Notes: a model not told the origin generated them from the letters alone. 32,229 nucleotides of DNA from Opitutaceae bacterium (GCA_025360455.1 JANYCF010000149.1:1-32229), one strand, 5' to 3'. Shown: positions 7,721 through 14,949, counted from the first letter of the stretch. Translations and numbers: made by a program.

Positions 7721-9018
7721 GCACTTCCACCACCCGCACCGCCAAACTCCCCGCCATTATCACCGGCGCCTCCGCACCTTCTTTCACCGAACGCGCGGTC
7801 TATTCCACTTTTTCCGATATGCGCCAAGGCCGGCTTCGACTCGAATTGCCCGACGGGTCCGCGCGCGATTTCGGCGATCCCGCCGCTGTCGCCCACGACG
7901 TTGTGCCCGGCATCGGCAACACCGCTTTCATTCGCATCCGTCGCCCGGCCTTCTTCAAAAAATGCGTACTCGGTGGCGACATCGGTTTCGCCGAGTCCTT
8001 TATAGATGGTGATTGGGAAACCCCCGACCTCACCGCCGTGATCAGCTGGTTCATTCTGAATATCGACCACGCCCCGACGCTCTCCGGCTCCAAGCGCGCC
8101 CGGCTGCTCGCCGCCAATCTCCTCCGCAGTCTCAACCGCCTCGGCCATCTGCTTCGCCCCAATTCCCGCAGCATCGCCCGGCAAAATATCCGCGAGCACT
8201 ACGATCTCTCCAATGATTTCTTCGCTCTCTGGCTCGATGAATCGATGATGTATTCCGGTGCGCGCTGGGAAAAAGCCGATGCGACGCTGCAAGAGGCCCA
8301 GTTTGCCAAGAACGACGCGCTCTGCCGGAAACTCCACCTCAAGCCCACCGACCACGTGCTCGAGATCGGCACCGGTTGGGGCGGATGGAGCCTTCACGCC
8401 GCGCAGCATTACGGCTGCCGCGTCACCACCCTGACCATTTCCCAGCAGCAACTGGATCTCGCAGTGAAACGTATTGCTGCCGCCGGTCTCAGCGAACGCA
8501 TTGAGGTGCGGCTGCAGGACTATCGCGACATCACCGGGCAATTCGACAAGATCGTCTCCATCGAAATGTTGGAGGCAGTCGGGCATCGCTACCTCCCGGA
8601 CTATGCCGCCGCGTGTCACCGTCTACTCAAGCGCGATGGCCTGCTCGCCCTGCAATTCATCACCTATCCCGACTCGCGCTATGCCCAGCTCCGTCAAGGC
8701 GTGGATTTTATTCAGAAACACATCTTCCCCGGCTCACTCCTGCTTTCCGTCAACCGGCTCAACCACCTGCTCAGCGAGAAAGGCGGATTCGTTTTGCATA
8801 GCCTGGAAGATGGCGCGTCCGACTACGTGCGCACGCTCCGGACCTGGCGGCAGAGTTTCCATCAAAAGCTCGATCAAGTCCGCGCGCTGGGTTTCGACGA
8901 ACGCTTCATCCGCAAGTGGGATTACTATCTCTGCTACTGCGAAGCCGCCTTCGCGCTGCGGAACATTTCCGTCGTGCAGACGGTGCACACCAGACCAAAT
9001 AATTTGTCTCTGCAGTAG
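7717..9018 (+). CDS. CFA-type SAM-dependent fatty-acyl methyltransferase (full-length)
   Basis: A 433-aa relative of cyclopropane-fatty-acyl-phospholipid synthase, which transfers the methyl group of SAM to the double bond of a phospholipid acyl chain. An N-terminal lipid-binding domain (about residues 25-120) is followed by 'NIREHYDLSNDFF' (158-169) and the SAM motif 'VLEIGTGWGGWSLHAA' (214-229). 'IVSIEMLEAVGHRY' is the post-II segment and 'DFIQKHIFPGSLLLS' the active-site region of the family. The product could be a cyclopropane or an internal methyl group; these cannot be told apart by eye. The ATG at 7717 overlaps the DUF1365 stop (ATGA), so expression is coupled. The stop codon (9016-9018) lies inside a hairpin repeat, so the last codon of this gene is supplied by the element. 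Confidence 0.92.
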   Translation: MSTSTTRTAKLPAIITGASAPSFTERAVYSTFSDMRQGRLRLELPDGSARDFGDPAAVAHDVVPGIGNTAFIRIRRPAFFKKCVLGGDIGFAESFIDGDWETPDLTAVISWFILNIDHAPTLSGSKRARLLAANLLRSLNRLGHLLRPNSRSIARQNIREHYDLSNDFFALWLDESMMYSGARWEKADATLQEAQFAKNDALCRKLHLKPTDHVLEIGTGWGGWSLHAAQHYGCRVTTLTISQQQLDLAVKRIAAAGLSERIEVRLQDYRDITGQFDKIVSIEMLEAVGHRYLPDYAAACHRLLKRDGLLALQFITYPDSRYAQLRQGVDFIQKHIFPGSLLLSVNRLNHLLSEKGGFVLHSLEDGASDYVRTLRTWRQSFHQKLDQVRALGFDERFIRKWDYYLCYCEAAFALRNISVVQTVHTRPNNLSLQ

Positions 9019-9108
9019 CGAGCATCGAGTAGCGGGTAGTGAGCATTGCTGAAACCAGCGACTACCGCATCCTGCCTACTCACTACCCGCTACCCACTAC
9101 TCGCTACT
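9014..9108. repeat. 95-bp fold-back element with 30-bp arms
   Basis: Arms 9014-9043 and 9079-9108 are inverted copies matching at 26 of 30 positions, separated by a 35-bp loop. They consist of tandem GTAG(C/T)G(A/G)GTAG units and read AGTAGCG...CGCTACT at the ends. The element contains the CFA gene's stop codon and ends 8 bp before the next ATG, so it fills the whole intergenic space inside the operon. Confidence 0.85.
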
Positions 9109-9116
9109 GTCTTCCC

Positions 9117-9515
9117 ATGATCCTTTTCCTCCGTTTTCTTTTCGTCGTCGTGATCGGCTCGATGCTCTGGGTCACGAGCTGGGCCAGCCTGCACCAATCA
9201 CTCGGCGCTTTCGCCCGCAGCGCGACGTTCCGCGACCCGTGGGTGATCGCCACGCTCTTCGACGCCTATTGGGCGTTCATTGCGTTCTACGTCTGGGTGG
9301 CGTGGAAAGAGCAATCGCTGATTGCCCGCCTACTCTGGTTCGTCTCGATCATTCTGCTGGGGAATATGGCCATGGCTGCCTATATGCTCGTCCAACTCTT
9401 CTCCGTATCCGCTTCCGGTCCGCTCGACGAGGTGTTCACCCGTCGCCAGCCGGGGAAAATGACTTTACCGACCCTACTCACGGCACTTTCGATCGGCATC
9501 TACCTGTTCGCGTGA
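9117..9515 (+). CDS. small membrane protein, DUF1475-like
   Basis: A 132-aa protein with four predicted membrane segments: about residues 3-20, 42-62, 70-92 and 115-131. 'MILFLRFLFVVVIGSMLWVT', 'FRDPWVIATLFDAYWAF' and 'YVWVAWKEQS' resemble the DUF1475 pattern (W-V-x-x-T-L-x-D and a W-V-A-x-K-E strand end), but this is from memory and only moderately sure. No catalytic residues can be named. The ATG at 9117 is used because the frame upstream is repeat DNA. Its stop overlaps the GTG of the next gene (GTGA), so the two are translationally coupled. As a member of the operon it is probably a subunit or accessory protein of a membrane-bound lipid-modifying step; this is inference. Confidence 0.75.
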   Translation: MILFLRFLFVVVIGSMLWVTSWASLHQSLGAFARSATFRDPWVIATLFDAYWAFIAFYVWVAWKEQSLIARLLWFVSIILLGNMAMAAYMLVQLFSVSASGPLDEVFTRRQPGKMTLPTLLTALSIGIYLFA

Positions 9516-10006
9516 ATACAAGCGCACCGCACCGTTCGTTTTGGCAACGGCGCGTACGCGATCCACTCATCGCTTTGTTTGTTCAAGGCCTGATGCCCGA
9601 CAAAGTCGCTCTTACTCTCGGCGTGGGTGCCGCCTGCTCGCTGTTTCCTTTCCTTGGTTTCACCTCATTGCTCAATCTCGGAGTCGGACTTTGGCTGCGA
9701 CTCAATCAACCGCTCTTACAAACCTTCAACCAAATCCTTGGCCCGCTACAACTCGTACTGATCGTCGTGTACGTCCGCCTTGGCGAATGGCTGTGGCAAG
9801 CCCAGGACGGTCGCTTCAGCATTGTCGAAATGCTCCGCGTGTTTCGCGAAGCCAGCTTCGGTGTTTTTCTGCGGGCTTTCGGCTGGGCGGGTATCCATGC
9901 CTTCACCGCCTGGGTTCTCACCGCTCCCGCGCTGATCGCCACGGTGTATTTCTCTACGCGGCCTGCCCTCCGCCGCTTGGCGTCCAAAAGCACTGCTGGC
10001 GCGTAA
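9512..10006 (+). CDS. DUF2062 family membrane protein
   Basis: A 164-aa protein that starts with GTG inside the stop of the preceding gene (GTGA overlap). The DUF2062 pattern is visible: 'DKVALTLGVGAACSLFPFLG' followed by a membrane segment, then 'GLWLRLNQPLLQTFNQILGP', where family members have L-R-x-N-x-x-x-x-x-x-x-x-x-N-P. Two or three hydrophobic segments lie at about 35-55, 78-98 and 125-150. DUF2062 occurs alone and fused to glycosyltransferases and has no assigned activity. It is followed after 8 bp by the DUF1295 gene. A role in the lipid pathway is inferred from position only. Confidence 0.78.
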   Translation: MNTSAPHRSFWQRRVRDPLIALFVQGLMPDKVALTLGVGAACSLFPFLGFTSLLNLGVGLWLRLNQPLLQTFNQILGPLQLVLIVVYVRLGEWLWQAQDGRFSIVEMLRVFREASFGVFLRAFGWAGIHAFTAWVLTAPALIATVYFSTRPALRRLASKSTAGA

Positions 10007-10014
10007 CAAAGATC

Positions 10015-10809
10015 ATGCCGACCACTCTGCTCATTGTCACCGCGCTCGCCGGCCTCTGCGCTTTGTTCGCGCTGCTGTATCTGCTGGCCCGGCGGATCGA
10101 CAACTACGGAATCGTGGACATCGCGTGGTCCTACGCCTTCGCATTACTCGCCGGCTACTACGCGCTCCTCGCCCCGGGCTGGCTGCCACGTCGCCTCTTG
10201 TTCGCCAGTTTGGTTGTCCTCTGGAGTCTGCGTCTGGGCACTCATCTCTATCGCCGCGTGATCGGACACCATCCGGTGGAAGACGGACGCTATGTTCAAC
10301 TGCGGCAGGACTGGGCGGGAAACTTTGCCCCGAAGATGGCCGGCTTTTTTCAGATGCAGGCCGCCTCCGTGGTTCTGCTCGGCATTCCGTTTCTGCTGCC
10401 CGCCCTCAACCCCACGCCGCAATTCCATCCGCTCGAAATCACCGGCGCGATTCTCTGGCTCGTCGCCCTCGCCGGCGAATCCCTCGCCGATGCCCAACTC
10501 GCCGCCTTCAAGAGCAAACCCGCCAACCGCGGGCGGGTCTGCGCTGCCGGCCTCTGGCGCACCAGCCGCCACCCGAACTATTTTTTCGAATGGCTCATCT
10601 GGGTCGCTTATTTTGTCTTTGCCCTGGCCTCACCGTGGGGCTGGCTCGCCGCGCTCAGCCCGGCAATAATTCTATATCTGTTGCTGCGCGTGACCGGCAT
10701 CCCGCTCACCGAACAACAATCTCTCCGTTCGAAAGGCGACGCCTATCGCGAGTACCAAGCGGCCACGAGTGCTTTCGTCCCGTGGTGGCCGAAGCGGTTT
10801 AACCACTAA
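10015..10809 (+). CDS. DUF1295 / steroid 5-alpha-reductase-like membrane protein
   Basis: A 264-aa integral-membrane protein of the DUF1295 family, related to steroid 5-alpha reductases and isoprenylcysteine methyltransferases. It has several membrane segments (about 3-24, 36-52, 61-76, 118-131, 143-158, 192-225). The family's NADPH/SAM-site block is clear at 179-190 ('GLWRTSRHPNYF', R-x-S-R-H-P-N-Y), and the C-terminus has 'LTEQQSLRSKGDAYREYQ', the usual cytosolic tail with R-G-x-x-Y-x-x-Y. The likely chemistry is reduction of an enone or double bond in a lipid, known for relatives but not shown here. In this operon it would fit reduction of an unsaturated intermediate made by the methyltransferase/FAD enzymes. 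Confidence 0.88.
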   Translation: MPTTLLIVTALAGLCALFALLYLLARRIDNYGIVDIAWSYAFALLAGYYALLAPGWLPRRLLFASLVVLWSLRLGTHLYRRVIGHHPVEDGRYVQLRQDWAGNFAPKMAGFFQMQAASVVLLGIPFLLPALNPTPQFHPLEITGAILWLVALAGESLADAQLAAFKSKPANRGRVCAAGLWRTSRHPNYFFEWLIWVAYFVFALASPWGWLAALSPAIILYLLLRVTGIPLTEQQSLRSKGDAYREYQAATSAFVPWWPKRFNH

Positions 10810-10878
10810 TCCACCTTCATTCCCCCCAATCAAAACGCCGACATTAGTGCTCCTTCGTGTGCATGAGCGGTTTCAAAA

Positions 10879-11898
10879 ATGATCGACAGTCTTCTCAAAA
10901 AAAACTTGCTCCCCGACTGGCTTATTCGGATCGGAATTCGCCGGCTGTTGCGGCAACGCCTCCGTGAAATCGCCGCCCCGTTCCCGGAGCTGCAAGTCAC
11001 GCAATTCGCCGCCGCGTTGCGCACGATGCCCATCGCGATCAACACAGCCGAGTCGAAGGTCCAGCACTACGAAGTCCCGACCGAGTTCTACCAATACTGC
11101 CTCGGCCCACGGCTAAAGTATTCCTCCTGCTATTACGAACAAGGCATCGAACCCATCGTAACCGCCGAAGAACGCATGCTCGCCCTCACCTGTGAACGGG
11201 CTCAACTGCGCGACAGACTTGATATACTCGAGTTGGGTTGTGGTTGGGGTTCCCTCACGCTCTGGATGGCAGAACACTATCCCCGCGCCCGCATCACCGG
11301 CGTCTCGCACTCCCGCACCCAACGCGAACACATTTTGGGTGAAGCAAAAAAACGCGGCTTGTCGAATGTCACGATCATCACCTGCGACATGAACGAATTC
11401 GATATCACCGCCGACAGCTTCGACCGCGTCGTGTCGGTGGAGATGTTCGAGCACATGAAAAACTGGTCCAAGCTCATGGCCAACATCGCCCGCTGGCTGC
11501 GGCCCGGCGGGATGTTCTTCGCCCACGTTTTTAGCCACTCGCAGTTCGCGTATCACTTCACCGTGCGCGACGAGAGCGATTGGATGAGCAAATATTTTTT
11601 CACCGGCGGCATCATGCCCTCGCACAGTTTATTTTCTCATTTCCAAGACGATCTAAAGCTGGTGCAGGACTGGAAAGTGAACGGCCGCCACTACGCCCAG
11701 ACCGCCGAGCACTGGCTCATTAATATGGACGCACATCGCGCGGAGATCATGCCGCTGTTTGAGAAAACCTATAGGGCTGATCAAGCGTTGCAGTGGTGGT
11801 GCTACTGGCGCGTCTTCTATCTCGCCTGCGCCGAACTTTGGTGGTTCCGCTCCGGCGAGGAGTGGCACGTCAGCCATTACCTTTTCCACAAGCCATGA
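10879..11898 (+). CDS. second CFA-type SAM-dependent methyltransferase (coclaurine N-methyltransferase-like branch)
   Basis: A 339-aa methyltransferase that lacks the large N-terminal lipid-binding domain of the CFA gene at 7717-9018. After about 60 residues come 'VQHYEVPTEFYQYCLG' (62-76) and 'LKYSSCYYEQG', then the SAM motif 'ILELGCGWGSLTLWMAEHYP' (116-135). 'VVSVEMFEHMKNW' and 'WLRPGGMFFAHVFSH' are the usual later motifs. These features, and the 'LTCERAQL' helix before motif I, are those of the plant coclaurine N-methyltransferase-like branch of the CFA superfamily; bacterial members are usually annotated as CFA synthases. The substrate is unknown. It begins 69 bp after the DUF1295 gene and is the last plus-strand gene of the locus. 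Having two different CFA-type enzymes in one operon suggests two successive or alternative methylations. Confidence 0.88.
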   Translation: MIDSLLKKNLLPDWLIRIGIRRLLRQRLREIAAPFPELQVTQFAAALRTMPIAINTAESKVQHYEVPTEFYQYCLGPRLKYSSCYYEQGIEPIVTAEERMLALTCERAQLRDRLDILELGCGWGSLTLWMAEHYPRARITGVSHSRTQREHILGEAKKRGLSNVTIITCDMNEFDITADSFDRVVSVEMFEHMKNWSKLMANIARWLRPGGMFFAHVFSHSQFAYHFTVRDESDWMSKYFFTGGIMPSHSLFSHFQDDLKLVQDWKVNGRHYAQTAEHWLINMDAHRAEIMPLFEKTYRADQALQWWCYWRVFYLACAELWWFRSGEEWHVSHYLFHKP

Positions 11899-12037
11899 GA
11901 ACCAGCCAAAAAATATGACGGTTCTTGCTCCTCATGACGCTCTCAGCGGTCTCGGCACCAATCAGTAATTTCTTTCAAGACGCTCACGCCGATGGACCAC
12001 ATGGCGCGATGAATTGGTCGTGGGCACCCGATTATTT

Positions 12038-12077
12038 TTGCAGCCGCACTTGAGCCGAAGGCGAAAGCGTGGTCCGA
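12038..12077 (-). repeat. 40-bp dispersed repeat, copy 2
   Basis: Matches the reverse complement of 6749-6788 at 38 of 40 positions. It lies in the 342-bp gap (11899-12240) between the convergent methyltransferase and SRPBCC genes. Apart from the repeat and its weaker extension to about 12106, nothing recognisable was seen in that gap. Confidence 0.85.
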
Positions 12078-12240
12078 CACGTGGACACGCTGCAACACGG
12101 CTACACTCAGCCTTGTCCCTGCAGTTGAGATCGAAGAGTCGAGTATCCGGAGGCAAAACAAAGGGTGAGTGAACTGACAGTGCCTTATGCCGGTTGCTTT
12201 TGCCGCGTGGTTTGGGCTCTCAGCGCTCAACTCTAGACGC

Positions 12241-12720
12241 TCAACTTGATTTTCTCTGCTCAGGAAACAACTCCCGCACCGCTTTTTCGCGGTGCACGAA
12301 GATGCGGTCCAATTGCGGCTTCACGAGCAGAGGGTGGACGACGTCACCGAAGGGCTGAAACGGCAAGGCGTACGTCACGCGGTCGACCATCTCGATGCGG
12401 CCATCACCGAGGACGTTGAACCAATGCTCGTGATGCCAGATCGCATACGGCCCCATCCGCTGTTCATCGACGAAGTGCTCACCCTCGCGCACATGCGTGA
12501 TCTCGGTGAGCCAAGTGACAGGAATTTTCAGCATCGGGGTGACGCGATACTCAATCAGGAGCCCTGCATAAATGCGCTCCGGCAATTCCTGCGTGATGAG
12601 GGTAAAGCCCAACTCCGGCGGCGTGATCTTCGCGAGGTTGCGGGGATTGGAGAAAAACTGCCACGCTTCTTCGCGCGAGGCGCGGATGGTTTGTTTTGTG
12701 TACAGGGTGTGTATCGACAT
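12241..12720 (-). CDS. SRPBCC (START-like) ligand-binding protein, COG4276 type
   Basis: A 159-aa protein with the SRPBCC/START-like fold, a single hydrophobic-ligand-binding domain covering the whole chain. The N-terminal strand 'HTLYTKQTIRASREEAWQFF' is followed by 'NPRNLAKITPPELGF', 'YAGLLIEYRVTPMLKIPVTW', 'FVDEQRMGPYAIWHHEHWF' and 'VDRVTYALPFQPFGD', all typical of the COG4276 group. That group is often found near COG2907, DUF1365 and photolyase genes. Residues that might line a lipid pocket are present, but no catalytic centre can be named. It lies 57 bp after the short-chain dehydrogenase on the same strand, so the two are probably co-transcribed, converging on the lipid operon. Confidence 0.85.
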   Translation of the reverse strand: MSIHTLYTKQTIRASREEAWQFFSNPRNLAKITPPELGFTLITQELPERIYAGLLIEYRVTPMLKIPVTWLTEITHVREGEHFVDEQRMGPYAIWHHEHWFNVLGDGRIEMVDRVTYALPFQPFGDVVHPLLVKPQLDRIFVHREKAVRELFPEQRKSS

Positions 12721-12777
12721 CGGTAGAATTAAGTGGGTGGAAAGCCTGGGTCGAAACGGCCACCGGTTCCTTCTTGC

Positions 12778-13614
12778 TCACGAGAACTCGGTGCCATTCG
12801 CAGCCGCCTCCCATTGCTCCGCCTCGCGCGTGAGCGCTGCGGCCTTGGCACGCATTTTCTTGATCATGTATTGGCCGAGAGGAAGTCGCAGCGGCGCCTC
12901 GCCGGCGAGCACGGTCTGAACGATCAACGCGGCCGCTTTCCCGGGATCACCGGATTGCTTGCCATCGATCGAAGCCAGGAAGTCGGCGAACTTACTGACC
13001 GACGGCGCGTAGTCATCGATGGGCTGCGCAGCTTTATCCAAACCGCGGGCGATGAAGTTCGTGCGAAACGGACCCGGCTGAACCAGCGTGACCTTGATGC
13101 CGAGCGGCCGGAGTTCCGCGCAGAGCGATTCGCTCATCTGTTCGAGTGCAGCCTTCGCCCCGCCGTAGACGCCGAATCCGGCGTAGTTTGCGAGGGCGGC
13201 CGCCGCGCTGACGTTGACGATGTGCCCGCTGCGCTGCTGGCGCAGGAGCGGCAGCACCGCGCGGATCACGTTGAGTGGTCCGAAATAATTCGTTTCCATG
13301 CAGCGGCGCACTTGGTCATCGGTGCATTCCTCGACGGCACCCAGCAAACCGTAGCCGGCGTTGTTGATGACGACGTCGAGTCGACCGAGGACGGCGTGCG
13401 CCTCACGGACGGCAAAGGCAATCGAACCGGGCTCGGTGACATCCAGCGCCATGACCGTGCAGTGTGGTCCCGCGAGGTCGCCGATGCTGGCAAGGTCACG
13501 CGCCGTGGCCACGACGCGCTGCCCGCGCGCGATAGCGGCTTCCACGAGGCGTCGCCCGAAGCCGCTGGAGCAACCGGTGAGAAACCAAGTCTTCGGAATT
13601 GAAGCATCGGACAT
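12778..13614 (-). CDS. short-chain dehydrogenase/reductase (SDR)
   Basis: A 278-aa classical SDR using NAD(P)H. The cofactor motif T-G-x3-G-F-G is at residues 13-20 ('TGCSSGFG'), 'NNAG' at 84-87, the catalytic Ser at 136 ('NVSAAAA'), and Tyr150 and Lys154 in 'YGGAK'. 'LRPLGIKVTLVQPGPFRTNF' is the usual substrate-loop entry. The substrate is not known; context next to SRPBCC and CFA-type genes suggests a lipid-derived alcohol or ketone. The ATG at 13614 is chosen because it places the first strand at the N-terminus; the open frame continues to 13818 but that part has no similarity. About 145 bp upstream (13615-13760) show no other gene. Confidence 0.9.
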   Translation of the reverse strand: MSDASIPKTWFLTGCSSGFGRRLVEAAIARGQRVVATARDLASIGDLAGPHCTVMALDVTEPGSIAFAVREAHAVLGRLDVVINNAGYGLLGAVEECTDDQVRRCMETNYFGPLNVIRAVLPLLRQQRSGHIVNVSAAAALANYAGFGVYGGAKAALEQMSESLCAELRPLGIKVTLVQPGPFRTNFIARGLDKAAQPIDDYAPSVSKFADFLASIDGKQSGDPGKAAALIVQTVLAGEAPLRLPLGQYMIKKMRAKAAALTREAEQWEAAANGTEFS

Positions 13615-13760
13615 GACGCAAACATACGAATTGGGAACCAAACCAGATGCCTCAAATTTCGCCAGCGCTCCGATGTGGACATCGGTGCCGTGCGAACCAA
13701 CGACCGGGTCAGACTTCCGCATGGCAGGCGCGGGAGGATCGTCGTCGCCAGAACACGGCT

Positions 13761-14195
13761 TCATGTTGAGGTGTCCTCGCGCAGTCCGCAGCAGCGGGCC
13801 GTGGCGATCCACGGGCAACGTTTCCGCTTGGCGGTGGTGCGACGCGATTGAAGCGGCGGACTGTCCAGGCCGATCTGGTACTCGGTGAAATCGTTCAGCA
13901 CATCGGGATAAAGGCGGTCTTGCTTGTAGATTTGCAGGATGCGGGCGTGCTCCTGATTGGACGTCGGAAATATTCGTGCCGGCTCGCCCGGAAGAAACAT
14001 CGCGGTGTAGGAACGTTTGCCGTCATCCATGCGCCGAATCAGAAGCATCCCACGATTGAGCCCAAGGTCGCATAAATTGCAAACGCGCCCGCCGCCGGTG
14101 ATTTGACGCCCGCACAAGCAATTAGCCCGAGAGAGGCGAGCGGAGTAAGAGCGGGGTCCCAACGGCCTCAAGGAATTCGACCCGCTGCTTTTCAA
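13761..14195 (-). CDS. hypothetical protein with a Cys cluster
   Basis: A 144-aa open frame of no recognised family. Its N-terminal third has a C-x-C-x11-C-x2-C arrangement (residues 26, 28, 40, 43?: 'CLCGRQITGGGRVCNLCDLG'), which could bind a metal. The middle ('RRMDDGKRSYTAMFLPGEPA', 'HARILQIYKQDRLYPDVLND') has protein-like composition, and the end is basic ('TTAKRKRCPWIATARCCGL'). The first start is a TTG at 14195 and an ATG at 14048 is possible; neither has a clear ribosome-binding site. It lies just after a broken antitoxin gene on the same strand, where a toxin gene would normally be, but it does not look like RelE or ParE. It is probably accessory, and whether it is expressed is unclear. 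Confidence 0.4.
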   Translation of the reverse strand: MKSSGSNSLRPLGPRSYSARLSRANCLCGRQITGGGRVCNLCDLGLNRGMLLIRRMDDGKRSYTAMFLPGEPARIFPTSNQEHARILQIYKQDRLYPDVLNDFTEYQIGLDSPPLQSRRTTAKRKRCPWIATARCCGLREDTST

Positions 14196-14209
14196 GACCA
14201 GATGAGATG

Positions 14210-14404
14210 TTATTCCAGTTCAGACAGCGTGATCTGTTTCATTTTGCCTGCTCTGTAGGCAACCCAACGCTCGTCGATAATTTTCTTATGGACGGAATTG
14301 ACCGGCAAGGCGTCATCCACGCCAGAAAACCACAGTTGCTCGGCTGGTTTCATACACTAACGTTTGGGCAAATTGGTCAGTTCAGGAAAATTGGCGAGAG
14401 TCAT
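14210..14404 (-). pseudogene. addiction-module antitoxin (TIGR02574/Unstab_antitox type) interrupted by an amber codon
   Basis: Read from the ATG at 14404, the frame gives 'MTLANFPELTNLPKR', then TAG (14357-14359), then 'CMKPAEQLWFSGVDDALPVN' and 'KKIIDERWVAYRAGKMKQIT', ending 'LSELE' and TAA. Across the stop this is a single 64-codon frame. It has the layout of short TIGR02574 antitoxins: an 'EELWDS'-like helix (here 'AEQLWFSG'), then 'LPV...ILDERL-AY', then a final W/L-E-E-like motif. The codon now TAG would have been CAG or AAG after a single change. A 47-aa product from the ATG at 14353 is also possible. No RelE/ParE toxin gene follows. The family call is from pattern memory. Confidence 0.6.
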
Positions 14405-14518
14405 AGGGGAAAAATAGCCTGCAAATACAGATGGTGAATCACGGGTTGCCGGCAAAATTTTCCGTAAAAACCGCTTGGTATTTCTCCAGCCTGTCAGCAA
14501 TTTGCTCCGTGCAACCCC

Positions 14519-14629
14519 ATGCCGGCCTTGAACAAGAATACCCTCACCGATGCTGACATCCGTACCAAGTTCATCACCCTTGCGATCGTTGGGGCGAATG
14601 GGGATAAATGGAATATCATGACCCAGATC
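14519..14629 (+). pseudogene. 5' stub of a type I restriction endonuclease HsdR gene
   Basis: The first 37 codons give 'LTDADIRTKFITLAIVGANG' and 'DKWNIMTQI', closely resembling the N-terminus of type I restriction R subunits (pattern E-A-D-x-R-x-K-F-I-T-P-A-L...W-D-x-x-x-Q-I-R-E-E). After 'MTQI' similarity stops at once. The same frame runs on to 14953 without motor or nuclease motifs and enters a fold-back repeat at 14722. An intact HsdR has roughly 750-1100 residues, so this is a remnant. No hsdM or hsdS gene is in the window. Confidence 0.6.
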
Positions 14630-14721
14630 GCCGCTTCCCGCGCCACTGCCGCGATTTTCCTCTCCTCCCTCGTCGTCGAACTTGTGGTGAGCCCGTCGAA
14701 CCCACTCACCAGCCCCCCTAA

Positions 14722-14949
14722 CCCGAACATTTCATACTCAAACCAAGAAAGATTCTTGGGACACAGAGACAGAAAGAGGAGCACAGAGATCACAGAGCGA
14801 AAGACCAGGACCCAAGCTTCGGATTTTACGTTCACGCCAGCTCATCAGCGCGAGAACCTACCACACCTTGTACACTCCTTCTCTCTCTGTGTCAGCCTCT
14901 GTGCCCTCTGTGAAAAGGATTGGAAGATTTTAGGTATGAAATATTCGGG
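14722..14949. repeat. 228-bp fold-back element with CACAGAG/CTCTGTG arms
   Basis: Terminal 21-bp inverted repeats (14722-14742 and 14929-14949) match at 18 of 21 positions. Inside, a left arm with CACAGAG-type units (14762-14797) faces a right arm with CTCTGTG units (about 14875-14912), around a 77-bp centre with no coding signal. The whole can fold back on itself and looks like a MITE-like or REP-like unit. Confidence 0.8.

Noticed and set aside
7678-8619. 313-codon minus-strand open frame over the CFA-type gene
   Set aside because: Its low-complexity G/E/A-rich product has no domain and it overlaps well-supported SAM-motif coding sequence.
12733-13602. 289-codon plus-strand open frame over the SDR gene
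   Set aside because: The opposite strand has all SDR motifs; this frame is only a shadow.
14207-14437. 76-codon plus-strand frame
   Set aside because: It lies opposite the broken antitoxin, whose two halves read better as protein; no family seen.
14446-14520. Minus-strand peptide 'TEQIADRLEKYQAVFTENF' before a stop
   Set aside because: It looks protein-like but has no start codon, is under 30 codons, and has no family.
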